64,000 nt of DNA from Oenanthe sinensis (GCA_028671895.1 CM053809.1:727501-791500); one strand, 5' to 3'. Positions 47,485 to 60,396 are shown, numbered from the stretch's first letter. The notes: a model not told the origin generated them from the letters alone. A program made the numbers and translations.

Positions 47485-49103
47485 TTTTGTTTGTAAAATT
47501 TTTTCGTGAATTAATTGGTTTTTTTTATATAAAAAAATGCACACAATTAAAGCAGAGAAAAAAATAACGAAACAATGGCAGATCAATTCCTTTTAATTAG
47601 CAGAGAAGACACAGAGTCGTAATTGGAAAATAAACTACGGAATTTAAATCAACGAGACGAAATCAAACACAACAATATCAAACAAACTACTTAATTGTAA
47701 TGACAATACATATGTATAAAAGTGTGTGTATAGGCGTGTGTATATATCGAGATTGAAGATGAACAGACACGATGCAAAACACAAAAACACACAGTGATCA
47801 GAGATGCAAATAATAGAGTCAGACACAATTTTGACAGTAGTTCGTGGTATGCATTAATATTAACACAGAAACCGCTGTGAAGAAGAAATTGCCTGGGAGG
47901 GATGGTGGGGGCTGTAAAAAATTAGGTTTCAAACAATGGGTAAAAGTGAAAATAAAATCGGGTTAGAGATGTATATATACGCATTATTGAGAAATGACAA
48001 AAATACCCCTGTGAAAATAATAAAAAAAATTAAGTACGTATAGGGTAATCTAAGTCGAACAATATGTAGAATATCAAGTCGAACTTCGACTTAAGTTTCA
48101 ACATAGGTGCTAACTCGAAGTTTAGTCACTTAAAACAATTTAAACAATCAAAACCCTCAAGGAAAACCTATCTCGAACATCAAGTCGATATTCGAGATAA
48201 GGTTCGAGATAGAGACTATCTCGAAATTTTCTTAACCCTTAAACAAATTCTAAGTCTTACCAGGGAAAACTATCTCGAATATTTAAGTCGATATTCGAGA
48301 TAATGTTCGAGATAGAACCCTAGTCAAACATGAAGTCGATATTCGAGATAATATTCGAGATAGAACCTAAGTCGAACATGAAGTCGATATTCGAGATAAT
48401 GTTTGAGATAGAACCTAAGTCGAATATGAAGTCGATATTCGAGATAATGTTCGAGATAGAACCTAAGTCGAACATGAAATCGAATTTCTTCCCAGAATTA
48501 GAATTTTCAAAACTTCACTCCTGGAAGCCTCAAATTCGAAATTCAAGTCGAATTTTGAAATGAGTTTCGAGATAGAACATATATCGAAATTTTGAAGATA
48601 CTTAGTAAAATTTGGAAATTTTTCATGAAAAACAATAATTAAATTTTGTCAAATTAAAATAAATACCAATTCAAGGATTTTTAATCATAACCAATACTAA
48701 AAACATTCCTTGATAATTCTAAGGCCTTAATATCATAAAATTACATGAAAAACATAGAGAAATTCATATAAAAAATCATGTAAAATTGAGAGAAGCATGA
48801 ATTTAACTCCCCTTATGTTCATGCAATTAAATGAGCATAAATTCAAAGTATTTACAAATAATTTCACTCAATACACAATGAATTCATGAAAAATAACACA
48901 ACATACACATATAATAATCATTAATGAAACATTTTAAAAGTCTAAGTCTATAATGATTAAATATCATGCAGAAGTGATATTTTTAGCAATTTTCTAGATT
49001 ATTTACATATGTTTTCAACTAGACACAATTAAAATATGCAAAATACAATAAGAAAAACATATGTACCTGATTAAAACTGGGATTTTACAGATAAGAGGAA
49101 TTA
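47485..49103. other. RT-B pol-ORF3 spacer with intact target site of RT-C
   Basis: 1.6-kb non-coding spacer. It aligns with 967-1648 joined to 25959-26723 of RT-A. At 48163-48167 it holds AAAAC once, which is the site that RT-C entered in RT-A. From 48287 to 48478 it carries a 48-bp tandem repeat, with CTATCTCGAA / TTCGAGATAG motifs before and after (48170-48595). Confidence 0.85.
48287..48478. repeat. 4 x 48-bp tandem repeat
   Basis: Units begin at 48287, 48335, 48383 and 48431 with GTCGATATTCGAGATAATG and end AACATGAA. The units differ at a few bases. The exact 48-base period gives an open plus-strand frame (MKSIFEIMFEIEPKSN repeats), which I take as a by-product. Confidence 0.93.
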
Positions 49104-52100
49104 CTAACTTGTGTTAAGCATCCCCAATTCACCAACCAACCTATTGAATGTGACTTCATCAAGAGGTTTAGTGAATATATCTGCAATTTGTTGCATTGTG
49201 GGTACAAAATGTAACTCCACAGTCCCCTCATCAACATGTCCTCTTATGAAGTGATATGTTATATCTATGTGCTTGGTTCTAGAGCGATCCACAGGATTGT
49301 TGGTCATGGCAATGGCACTAGTGTTGTCACACATGATAGGAATCTTCTTGTGCTTCATGCCATAATCTTTCAATTGGTTCCTCATCCACAGTATTTGAGC
49401 TACACAGCTTCCAGCAGTGATATACTCAGCTTCAGCAGTAGAAGTAGATACTGTATGTTGCTTTTTACTTTTCCAGGACACCAATCTTCTTCCTAGGAAT
49501 TGACAGGCATCAGATGTGTTTTTCCTATCAATCCTGCAACCTGCATAGTCTGAATCCGAAGAGCCTATTAGATTAAAACCTGTATCTCTTGGGTACCAAA
49601 TCCCTAGATTTGATGTTCCCTTGAGATACCTAATGATTTGTTTGACGGCTATGAGATGTGACTCTCTAGGATCCGTTTGGAACCTTGCACAAAAACAAGT
49701 TGCGAACATTATATATCGGGTCTACTTGTAGTTAAATAAAGAAGTGAGCCAATCATACCTCGATAGCTTGTGATGTCAACTGGTTTACCTGATTTGTCTT
49801 CATCAAGCTTCGTGGCAGTTGCCATAGGAGTTTTAGCTGCTGACGCATCTTCTAGATTGTACTTCTTGAGTAAATCTTTGATGTACTTGGACTGATAGAT
49901 AAAGATTCCTTCTTTTCTATGACTGATCTGTAATCCAAAGAAGAATGACAGCTCTTCCCTCATTCTCATCTCATACTTATCCTGCATTAACTTGGCAAAT
50001 TTCTCGCACAAGCGCTCATTAGATGACCCAAAAATAATATCGTCCATATAGACTTGAACAAGTATTAAATCACCCTTTACATTTTTATAGAACAATGTTT
50101 TATCAATTACTCCCCTAGTAAAACCACTTTCAATTAAGAACAATGATAGGGTTTCATACCATCGTCTTGGGGATTGCCTGAGGCCATAGACAACTTTGAA
50201 GAGAAAGTATACAAAATTTACAAGTTCTGGATCAATAAAGCCATGTGGTTGTTCCAGATATACTTCCTCTTCTAGCTCTCCATTCAAGAAGACACTTTTC
50301 ACATCCATCTGAAAAAACTTGAAGTTCTTGTGTGCTGCAAAGGCCAAGAACATTCTGACTGCTTCAAGTGTTGCAACTGGAGTGTAGGAATCATCATAAT
50401 CAATACCTTCTTTTTGAGAATAACCTTTTGCTACCAAACGAGCCTTGTTTCGTGTTACAAGTCCGTCTTCATCCAGTTTATTTTTGAATACCCACTTAGT
50501 TCCAATTACTGATCTGTTCTTTGGTCGGGGTACCAGTTTCCAAACTTTCTGCCTTTCAAACTGATTAAGCTCCTATTGCATTGCAATTACCAATCAGCAT
50601 CACCAAGAGCTTCTTCTATTTCTTTAGGTTCATGTTTGGATAAGAACCCAGAGTACAAGCAGATATTAGCCATGTCAGCTCTTGTAGTTCTTCTAGTAGT
50701 CACACCGGCGTCTGGATCACCAATGATTAATTCAAACGGATGGTCTCTACTCCATACCCGTTGTTTTGGTAAATGTCTTGATGATTCAGTTTGACTTTCT
50801 GAATTGTTGTGTTAACTACTTGTGTTATTTCTACTAACTACCCCTGAGTTAGTGCCAGCTCCTACAGAACTAGTGTCATCTCTTCTTGAGTTTTGAGCAC
50901 ATGTCCTTGAGCTGCTATTTACTCCCCCGAGTTGTTGCCGGACTGTGCTGAAGAAGTTTCTTCTGATCTTGTAGAAATCGATTGTCCACTAGACTCAGGT
51001 ATTTCTTCATGAACACTTGGTATATTTGAAGTAACAATCAACTCAGGTTCATCCTCAACTTTGTCCAAGTCCATATTCTAAAATTTTAGGGACTCAGGTT
51101 CACTATTATCTTTAGAAATTGATGGGAGTTTGGTATCGTCGAATCAGACATTGTAGCTTTCAATCACTTTTCGATCATTCGCTAAGAATACCCGATAAGC
51201 TACCACCGTATCTGTAGAATACCCAACAAATATCCCTTCACGAGCTTTTGCTTCAAACTTGCCTAGCTTTTCATCGTCTATAAGTACATAGCATTTAGCT
51301 CCAAAGACATGAAAGTATTTGATTATTGGTCTTCTGTTATTCCTTAGTTCACATGGTGTCTTTTCTTTATCTTTTATAATCAAGGTTCTATTCTGAGTGT
51401 AACACACTGTACTCACTGCTTCGGCCCAAAAGTATAGATGAAGTTTTGATTCATACAACAAAGTTCTTGCTGGTTCAACCAATGTTCTGTTCTTCCTTTC
51501 AACTACTCCATTTTGCTGTGGAGTTCTCGAGGCAGAGTACTGACGACGTATTCCTTTAGAAACGCAGAAATCATTCAGTATTGCATTTTTAAATTCAGTG
51601 TCGTTGTCTGATCTAACCGTCTTCACAGTGAGTGCTGAAACATTCTCAATTTCAGTGATGTGATCAATGATTTGGAAAGGTACTTCGTCTTTTGTCATAA
51701 CGAACAATACCCATGTATACTTGGAGAAGTCATCCACAATTACTAATGCATATCTTTTCCTAGACAATGATAGGACATTCACTGGGCCAAATAAATCCAT
51801 ATGTAGGAGTTGCAGAGGCTCAGTGATACTAGAAATTTCTTTACTCTTATGCGATGCTCGCTTTGACTTTCCCATTTCACAGGCTTCATAGAGTCCTTTA
51901 GGAGCAAACTCCATTTGAGGTAAATCTTTCACCAATTCTCGCCTTGTGAGAGCATTCATCGTTTTGAAGTTTAAGTGAGATAGCTTTTTATGCCATAACC
52001 AGCTTTCATCATCTGAAGCTTTACTGTAGAAACAGGTGACTTCATTCTGGTTTGCCGAATCCATATCAACAACAAAAAGATCTGCCTTTCGAACTCCTCT

Positions 52101-52421
52101 TAAAGCCAACAAACCTTCCTTAATGTGAGTGATTGATACACCTTTCTTATTGAAGACAATTTTGTATCCTTTGTCACAGAATTGACTGATACTCAATAGA
52201 TTGTGTCTCAATCCCTCAACATAGGAAATATCTTCAATGATGACATTACCAGTTTTCAATTTGCCATATCCCTTTGTCACACCTATGCTGTCATCTCCAA
52301 AGGTGAGATAAGGGCCATCCTTCATGACCAACTCTGTAAGCAGGGATTTGTTTCCTGTCATATGCCTTGATGCTCCACTATCTAGCACCCATATAACTTT
52401 ATTTCTTTTCTGCTTAATGCC
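49104..52421 (-). pseudogene. RT-B pol (protease, integrase, RT, RNase H), lightly broken
   Basis: The longest open part, 52388-51144 (414 residues), has protease LDSGASRHMTG, the pre-integrase domain LWHKKLSHLNFKTMN, and an integrase core with HMDLFGPVNVLS, RSDNDTEF and NGVVERKNRTL, ending GYSTDTVVAYRVF. Stops follow in the linker (51143-50580). RT runs 50437-49709 with QMDVKSVFLNGELEEEVYL and YMDDIIFGSSNER: the YVDD box reads YMDD here, while RT-A has YVDD. An extra AT dinucleotide near 49711 shifts the frame into RNase H (49709-49104; STAEAEYITAG, CDNTSAIAM, DIFTKPLDEVTF). The shared DND in integrase is also seen in RT-A. Confidence 0.9.
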
Positions 52422-52438
52422 CTACAATAACAAATTTA

Positions 52439-54885
52439 TTAGGCACTCTTCGGAACCCAAGATTGATTGGGCCCGGCTTTTCTATAAGATCGAGAATTAT
52501 CAGATTTAACAACAGGAGATGCACCATTTTTAACATTACTAGAGGTTTCTACTTTGTCTCTTCCTTTTTCAGACTTGACAGATTTGTCAGTCTTAGGAGA
52601 AGGCTTGTCACTCCTAACTTTAGGAGGTCTAACAGTCTTGGCTCTTACATGCTTCTTTTTGACATTAGAACTAGAAGAAGAATTTAGACATGATTGGCTA
52701 GTTCCATTCATCAAGTTTACAAACGTTTGCATGACGTTAAAAGTGCATGGCATACAATTTGGTTGACCACATTGTGCATGATTCTGATGCATGTTATTCA
52801 TTGTGTGTGGTACAAGCATGGCATGTGCAACATGAATATTCATGTTAGATTTACATGCATAAGAAAGATGTTCAGTTGATTTACAGTGATAACATGCTTT
52901 CTTTATTCGTTTTGCCTTAACCTCTTTTCAGCCTTTTTCCTTTTTACTCTGTTGTTTAACAACCTTAGCTCCTAATCTTGGTTTAGACTCATCTCTAGGG
53001 GAATTGATTTTAACTGATTTAGTAGGAGTTATAGGTTGTTCTTTCTTCCGATCTTCCATTTCAATCTCATATCTAACTAACAATTCAGTCTCTCCTTCTT
53101 CACGAGGAACGAAGTGTTTAAAGATAGGTTTAACAGCAGATTTAAGAATTATAGGTATTTCCTTATTAATCTCACTGGAACTAGTGTCTACAGGTCTTTT
53201 TCCTTCTTTCTTAGATAAGTTAGAATAGTCAAGTCCTACACCGACTCTAGTTATCTTCTTAAATGTGTCACTATCAACATTCACTTTACTAGCTGCTAGT
53301 TTATAAGCTTCGCATTTAGTTTCTACCTCAGCTAGTTTATTCCTAAGACATGCTTCTATTTCATCTTTAAGGTTGAGCTTGTGTTCCAAAGATTTAATTG
53401 AGTCTTTTAGGGAAGTATCTATAGTGCAAGCAGCCTCTAATTCTTCTACTTTTGCCTCAAGCATTCTGCATTTGGCAACAAGTGTTTTCTGTTCTTTTTG
53501 AGAAGTATTTAGGCTTTTGCACAACATATAAATCTCTTCGCTAAGAGCCCCGTTCTGCACCTTATAATCATCAATAGACATTTCTTCTTTAAGGGTTAGA
53601 ACTGGTACCTCTGGTTCATCTGATGTCTCAGCCATGAGGGCAAAGTTTGCTGCATGGGTAACTTCTTCCTAATCTAAATCATCCCAAGCTCTGCCTTCTG
53701 TAACAACTAAAGTTCTCTTTCCATGTCTTTCCTTCACCAAGGCTTCATACTTGCTTTTGAGGGCTTCATAAGTTTCTTTGGGATATGTCTGTTTCGGCTT
53801 CTTGCAGTCTGTAGCAAAATGTCCAGCTTCACCACAGTTATAGCATTTGAACTTCATTTTGAAATCCAAAGGTGATTTGTAGCTGGTACTCTTGCTTTTC
53901 CCTTTATAAGAGAACTACCACCACCCATAGTAACCTGATAGTAAGATGAAGATTTTCTTTGTGGACGGTTACTCTTTCTGAATCTTATGTTGCTGAACTT
54001 CCTTGCCATGTATGCCACGACACTATCATCCATGTTGTCCAGCTCTTCTTGGGTGAAGTAGTTATCATCACTATTTGACGTGCACTCCTCATCATTTTCA
54101 ACTTGATGTGGTGTAGGTGATGATCTAGGTTTTTCTGCAATCATTGCCTTTTTAGACTCTTCCTCATCAGCAATTAATCCTGATGCAGCTTCCTTTCCTC
54201 GTGAATCATTATCACATGCTTGATCTTGAAGGGTCTCCAGCTCATAGGTCTTTAAAATTCCATAATATTCTTCCAGAGAAGTTGTATGCAAATCTCTGGT
54301 TTCTCTAACAGCGTAGACTCTATGTTCAATGCTCTTTGGCTGGTTCCTTAGATATCTCGTGTTGACTTCAACCACGGGGAGAGTTACACCTCTCAGATTC
54401 AAATCCAACACTAAATGACTGAATCTTAGATAGACATCTGTTATGCTTTCTCCTTTTTTTATTCTGAAGGTGTCATACTCCATCTTGAGTATAAGTGTTT
54501 TGTTGCTTCTGACCTCAGCGGTACCTTCCATGACGACCTCTATTTTATCCCAAATCTTCTTCGTTGTAGTTAGTCCTTTGACTACATTAAACATCTCATG
54601 ATCTAGGGATTCCATCAATGTTTGTCGAACGGATGTATCGAAAGCTATTTGCTCCTTATCAGCATATGAAAAGTCCGCTTCCTTCTTAGGCTCAGACCGT
54701 TGTGGAACAATCACATCTCCTTCCATATGCTCAGGAACAACAACCATTGGTACAAATTTACCCTTGTCAAGGACTTCCAGATATTCAGGATTGACGGACT
54801 CAAGATAAAGTTTCATTCTCAACACCCATTCTTCATAGTGATCTCGGTCGAACATTGGAATTTTGAAATGATTTTTAGGTGCCAT
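52439..54885 (-). pseudogene. RT-B gag, with frameshift and stops
   Basis: It starts at ATG 54885 (MAPKNHFKIPMFDRDHYEEW). The Copia gag domain fills 54885-54240. A 4-base loss near 53907, relative to RT-A, shifts the frame. The first zinc knuckle CYNCGEAGHFATDC is at about 53850-53800. A GAG-to-TAG change occurs near 53671. The open part 53635-52928 has a predicted coiled coil and ends at TGA about 52925-52927, the same position as in RT-A. Beyond it are a second knuckle (CYHCKS.EHLSYAC) and a Lys/Ser tail open to 52439 (NQSWVPKSA), then TAATAA. Pol begins in the -1 frame. Confidence 0.88.
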
Positions 54886-55705
54886 CTTAATGTAGATTTA
54901 AAGTAGAGATAATAAACTTTTTTTATTACTTGATTAGTAATTAAAAGAAAATAGAATTATCTCAGAATAAATCAAAGTTCAAATCCTGGTCACCAAAAAT
55001 TTCTTAAGTACCCAATACTAGGCTATGTAGAAAATCTATGTAGAACTTTTACCTAAATCGAAATTTCACCAAGTAAAAAATCTATCAAGTAGAAATTCTC
55101 ACTAAGTCGAAATTCAATCCATGTCGAAATTTTCACTAAGTAGAGATTTTGCTCAAGTCAAAATTTCTAAGTAGAAAATCTCAAGTAGAAATTCTATGTA
55201 GAACTTTTTGTCCTTGGAGAAAATTTGCTGCAGGTCACTTACAATATTGAATAAACAATATTATTTTCACTCTTTTTGACTTTTGTGTCTTTTCTCACCT
55301 AACTCACCTAACACCCACGTGACAGGTACAGAGTAATCTTTAATATCTTTTTGTGCAGTGAGAAAGTTGTCCAATCAAAAGCTAATAACACCTTTTTCAC
55401 TTTTTGTCTTTTGAAAAAGGGAATCAAAAGTTGATGGGTTTGTCTTCTTTATCAAGAACAGTGATGCCTTCTTGAAGAACACCAAGAATCAAAGTACCCA
55501 GAATAATTCACAAAAATTATCTAAAATCCACCCAAGCTAAATAATCACACCTGGAGTATTTAAATAATTTTTTTTGGATGAGTTTTCATTGATAAACGAA
55601 TTAAAGCACACATTTCAAGAAAAGCTTGAAAAGTTGATCTAGAAATGAAAACTCACAAATCTTCTACCAAACACAAGGATGTATGTTTTGTATGTTAAAC
55701 ATATA
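54886..55705. other. RT-B leader between primer site and gag
   Basis: 820-bp untranslated leader homologous to 32491-33308. It repeats AAGTAGAAATTCT, AAGTCGAAATT and ATGTAGAACTTTT motifs at 55015-55205. Confidence 0.75.
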
Positions 55706-55717
55706 GCTTTGATACCA
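55706..55717 (-). other. RT-B primer binding site (initiator tRNA-Met, one change)
   Basis: Minus strand TGGTATCAAAGC, two bases from the LTR; one change from TGGTATCAGAGC. Confidence 0.88.
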
Positions 55718-55719
55718 AT

Positions 55720-56913
55720 TATTAGGTCGAAATGTGTTGTAGAGGGGGGTGAATAAAACTTTTCAACTTTATGAAGCAATAAATACTTTGTAATAAATAA
55801 ACACAATGATTTAAGGAATGTATGTCTTATATATAACTTGAAAGGGTTGCTACAACATTCATTACAATAGTACAACAGAAGTAAAGAGGGTAGTAAATAA
55901 TACTAAGCTCTGTGAATACTCTCTCTCTCTTTTACAAGTGTTTCTCTCAATATTGCTCTCTCTCCAAAAATGTTACACGAGTACTTCTATTTATATTCCT
56001 TGTAATCTATGAGTTATAGTCTTCAACAGATAAGATATGAGTAGTCCAATGTTGTTCACGTAAATCTTATCTTGTCTTGAAAGCTTAGAAATAACCAACC
56101 TGATGATGTCATGTTGAAATTGTCCTCTATGTAGAATTTCTACCTAGGAATTTCTACTTACTATCTCGAACATTTAATCAGAACTTCTACATAGGAAATT
56201 TTCTACTTACACTCTATCTCGAATATTTAAGTAGAACTTTCACATAGGAATTTCGAGATAGCTTCCTTCCTGTGTACTTAGAAAATATTCCACTTCCAGA
56301 ATTTTAACTTGGCTCTAAGTAGAAACTTATCTAGAATTTCTAGATAGAAATTTCTACATAGGTTCCCTAGTAAGTAGTTAGAGAAATTCTGGGTTTCAAC
56401 TAGAAACTTCAATGCAACATCTTGAAATTGTGATTTCTTCTTGTCTTTTATATTCTTCAACAAGCTCTTGAACATGGATTTCTATTACTGACATAAACTT
56501 GCTATCAATTCCCTAACACTTGATGCAATGGTCTGGTTCATAAGTGACTAGTCTTGATAGGGTTCTTGCTTCTGAATAGATTAACATATTCAGTTAGTAA
56601 TGTGGCTTTCCAATTATCGCTTTCCTGCTTCTTCACTTGAAATCAATATGTCTTATTGATACTGATTGTTATGATCTTGATTCTTTAAGTTACACATCAC
56701 TGAGGCATGAACAACTTTGACTTGAACTTCTTCTAGTGATTTCATCTTTGATTGATCATAATTAACCATGTTAAATTGTATCAATTACCTTGTCTTCAAT
56801 TTGTATTGATTTCTTTGTGACTTCTTATTCTTGATTGTCTTCCGGTTAAGTATCTTTTCTTTAGTTGAGTTACATTAGTTACAGTGTTACAAGTTTAGAC
56901 ACCCTGCCTTTCA
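55720..56913 (-). repeat. RT-B 5' LTR
   Basis: 1,194-bp partner of 40972-42180. Its outer inverted terminal bases read TATTAGGTCG instead of TGTTAGGTCC. It ends CTGCCTTTCA. The U3 motif cluster lies at 56130-56370, and a TATAAATAG-type box lies near 55988-55996 on the minus strand. Confidence 0.92.
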
Positions 56914-57349
56914 GTTGTGCTAGGTTTATTCTCAAAACTATGATGGCTTCTATGACAAAGTAGAAGGCAAGACTGCCTTATGGATTATTTTTGAAAAAAA
57001 TCTTCAAGTTTATTGGTGTTAAGTTGGATGACAGAGACAGGGTAGAGGTCACAAATTGCTTTGACTCTATGAATCTAGCTCAGTCTATTTTGGTAATGCT
57101 TGAGGATGGTACTATAGCCAACATTTCCACTCCTACCAAAACAATTTTTCAAGAACCGGGAGAGGTTCTTAAGGACTTGGTATCTCAGTTGGTAAACAAA
57201 GATATGGTTGCTCCTGCGGCTCCAGCCTCTAGTGTTGTGAAAAACACTGCTCCAACTAATCCTGCTGGTACATCTGCTACTCTGTTCAACCTGATGCTGC
57301 TAAGGACAAGGACAAAGGCTCTAACATGGACTCCCTTTTTGATAATTAA
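56914..57349 (+). pseudogene. RT-D ORF3, 3' part
   Basis: Continuation of RT-D ORF3 after RT-B (CARFILKTMMASM). A TAG follows near 56961, then an open stretch (KKIFKFIGVKLDDRDRVEVT) and an Ala/Pro/Ser/Thr-rich tail (APAAPASSVVKNTAPTNPAG). A frameshift lies near 57285. The likely ancestral end is TAA at 57347-57349, after a Lys/Asp-rich segment. In this element ORF3 is shorter (about 390 codons) than in RT-B and RT-E. Confidence 0.75.
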
Positions 57350-57691
57350 GGGGGAAAATTTCAGGAGTTAAGATGGGTTGGGTGTTTTTAAGTTTTATGC
57401 ATGATATCTGGACATGTTTAATTGTTTAAGTACTTTATTTTTTCTATCTTGGATGATGAATTGTTGTGTTGCTACTTTGGCTGGTTAACCAAACTATGAA
57501 TATTTGTGTTGGTATTTTGGATGTTTATGCCATGGTTGGTATTTTATGATATTATCTATTATCTGCAAATTATGTGCGTGTTAGTACTTAGAATTTATTC
57601 AGAGGCCATACAGTACTAATATGTTTTTAAGGGATGTATTAGATTAAGGGGGAACAATTCTAGCCTCCTGAAAACAGGTTGTGTAATCATC
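57350..57691. other. RT-D 3' untranslated spacer
   Basis: 342 bases with TTAAGGGGGAAAATT and TTAAGGGGGAACAATT purine-rich blocks before the main polypurine tract. I see no gene in it. Confidence 0.6.
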
Positions 57692-57705
57692 AAAAAGGGG
57701 GAGAT
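57692..57705 (+). other. RT-D polypurine tract
   Basis: AAAAAGGGGGAGAT on the plus strand, directly before TGTAAACCTCC. It matches the tracts of RT-C and RT-E and confirms plus orientation for RT-D. Confidence 0.85.
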
Positions 57706-58996
57706 TGTAAACCTCCTAGTTTTGATGATGACACATTTGAGCAAGCTAAATTGCTTGTGATAAATGTGCATCTGTTAATATGCATGTTTATCTACTATAG
57801 CCTGTTGTTTTGCATGTACTAACAATGTTTTGCAGGATATATAGTTAACAGCATAACAACCTGCATTTACTTGACTATAGCAAGCTGAAACAGAGTTCTA
57901 CAGGGAGCAGTGTTCTGATTGCTTGTGCGTAACAGATTTATATTTTGTTTAGGATTAATATATATGTACATTCACTAATATATTACGTTTTTAATATATT
58001 TCTAAGCTCATATCTTTTATTAAAAATGTTTTCCAAAACTTTATGAAGTAGTTGATTTAATTTCTCTTTCCATATTTAACTACAACTACTTTCCTATCAT
58101 ATGAATAATCAAAGGAGGTATTCAAATTCAAATTTAATTTTATATCACATCCTTTGGTTATGCCTTTGAAATATTTGCCGATCCAAACAATATTTTCTTT
58201 CCTGATTTATTTCAAAGAATCGTTGTATACCTTTGTGTATATAAATGAAATAAAGCCTTCATTCTTGGTTACTGTTCTAATACTCTGCAACTCGTATTCT
58301 GAAAATCTTTTTTCATCTTTCTCTAAATCCGAGATTATTTCTATATTGGAGATTTAATATTTAGAAAATATAGTTTGAGTTGTAAATACCTTCATATTTA
58401 TATTGATTTGAACTGTATTTGTAATCACTAAATGGCAAGGGTTCTAGGTGTAGGACAAGGGAGCATTTGGGTTCAGTTGTATTGTTTCTACAAGGCAATA
58501 AGGTTCGAGGAATAGAAGGATTTAAGAGTGGGACTCGAGGAATTCAAAGTTCAAGAACGGATTGCTAGGCAGAGAACAGTAGCAAGCTGGAATCATTCTG
58601 CTCAGGATTGCTGACATTGTAATTGTAGCAAGCCATTGTAGTGATTGGGAACAGGGAGATATATTATTATTCTTGTAATTAGATTATAATTGATTAATAA
58701 TATATTCTCTTACCAGTTTGATAAGGGACCGGGACGAGACCATTTGACATAGGGGTCGAACATGGCTAAATGTCATGTGCCTCATTTACATATTGTTTTT
58801 ATCTTCTTTTCCGCATTGCATTCATTCTAGCCTGCTGTAATTATTTATAGATTGAAAACATTAAGCCAGTTTATTAAGGCATAACAAACTGTCCACATTA
58901 TAGTCAGCTTTAACGGCTTGGTAATATTTAAAATTGGATATAGTCATCTAAATCACATATTCACCCCCCTAGGTGCATTCACATTAGCATTAAACA
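57706..58996 (+). repeat. RT-D 3' LTR (right end approximate)
   Basis: It starts TGTAAACCTCCTAG after the polypurine tract. Near its right end is TATTCACCCCCCT (58958-58970), the plus-strand form of the C-rich U5 signature in the other LTRs. A plausible end is TTAAACA at 58996, but the 5' LTR is missing, so the end cannot be set by comparison. It has no ORF of note. The Gypsy sequence begins within about 30 bases. Confidence 0.7.
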
Positions 58997-60396
58997 AAGA
59001 AGGAGCAAGAGAAGGGTACCATCTCATAAGCGTTATACACGTCTCTTTCCGAGCAACTAACAATGATGCGGAGTATGAAGCCTTTATTTCTGGGATGAGG
59101 CTTTTTCTAGACATGAAAGTAACTCATTTAGTTATCTAGAGCGACTAAATATTAGTTGTATATTAGGTAAATAGGGTGTACCAAGTAAGGGGACCTAAGA
59201 TAGAGATGTATTTGGAATGTGCGCAACGCCTGGTAGAAAGATTCAAGAAAATTCGCATAGAGCTAGTGCCTAGAGACAGAAACTTTAAGTTGATGCTTTG
59301 ACTAAGCTGATATCACAAAAAGACCCCACAATGCTAGGGGTCAGCCCCTTGGAGATTCAGGAGAAACTAAGTGTCCCGAAGTCGAAGTCATGGAATTTGA
59401 AACTTAGGTTAAAATCAAGACTACTTGGAAAACACCCATATGGGAGTTTTTGAAAGAAGGGAAGCTTCCTGAAGATAAGGGTGAAGCCATGAGGCTCCGT
59501 TATAATGCAACAAGACATGTTGTCAAAAACAACATCACTAGCCCATGGTTGTTCACCATGAAAGGAATTGACTTGATAGGGGAATTTCCCAAATGCAAGG
59601 GAGGTTCCAGGTATGGAGTAGTGGTCGTTGATTATTTTACGAAGTGGCCCGAGGCTGCTCCTCTTGCGGCCATCGTGACCAAGAAGATAACATATTTTAT
59701 GTTCAATGTTATTTTGTACAGGTTTGGGATCCCGTATAAACTAGTGTCTGACAACGGGAAGTTATTTGATAGCAAGGAACTAGGAGGGTAGTGCAAAAAC
59801 TTGGGAATCAAGAAATTTTTTTTGTTGTATATCACCCTTAAAGCAATAGGAAGACGAAAGCTATTAATAAAATCATCAAGCATACTCTGAAGGCTAAGTT
59901 AGAGGAAAGCTAGGGTAATTGGCTAGAAGAGTTATCTCAAATGTTGTGGTCTTATAACACAACTCCGAGAAGTACTACAGGGGAATCACCATTTTTACTA
60001 GCTTATGGATGTGAAGCCATGGTACCATTAGAGATCAGAGCCGGTTCCTTCAGAAGAGACAATTTTGAAGAAGAAGCCAATGAGTTCAACCATAGACTCT
60101 ACTTGGATATGATTGAATAAACGAGGACCAATTCACAGGTCAGGGTGACAGCATATTAGCAAACAACATATTACAACACCACAGTCAGGGCAAGGCCAAT
60201 TCAAGTTGGTGATATGGTGTTAAGAAAGAAGATGTCGCATACCAAGGCAGCGAGACATGGTGTATTTGGAGCTAATTGGGAAGGGGCATACAAAGTCAGA
60301 GTTGCGCTATGTGAAAGATAATACTACTTGGCTAATCTAGAGGACAAGCCCCTTCCAAGGGCATGGAATGTAGAACATTTGAAGAAGTACTATTAG
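58997..60396 (+). pseudogene. Ty3/Gypsy (Tat-like) pol remnant: RNase H and integrase
   Basis: A plus-strand fragment. An RNase H piece (SFRATNNDAEYEAFISGMRL, 59046-59139) is followed by a degraded linker and an integrase core (59450-59791: DLIGEFPKCKGGSRYGVVVV, FTKWPEAAPL, FGIPYKLVSDNGKLFDS). Then come SYNTTPRSTTGESPFLLAYG near 59950 and a C-terminal tail (IQVGDMVLRKK, RAWNVEHLKKYY) ending with TAG at 60394-60396. At least six stops or shifts are present. RNase H directly before an integrase of this type is the Gypsy order. The reading as Tat lineage rests on these motifs and on the antisense ORF downstream. Confidence 0.85.

Larger units (their letters stand above)
40972..56913 (-). mobile_element. 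RT-B: 16-kb Copia (SIRE-like) retrotransposon
   Basis: A complete minus-strand element inserted in RT-D ORF3. Its LTRs are 40972-42180 and 55720-56913. Flanking duplications are ATTGT (40967-40971) and GTTGT (56914-56918), one mismatch. Minus-strand order: LTR, primer site, 0.8-kb leader, gag, pol, spacer, ORF3, polypurine tract, LTR. Solo LTR F sits inside ORF3. It is a copy of the same family as RT-A and is better preserved, but gag, pol and ORF3 all carry frameshifts or stops. Confidence 0.92.

Noticed and set aside
48330..48563. Protein-coding gene of MKSIFEIMFEIEPKSN repeats
   Set aside because: It is a 48-bp tandem repeat in a retrotransposon spacer, and the divergent RT-A copy does not keep it.
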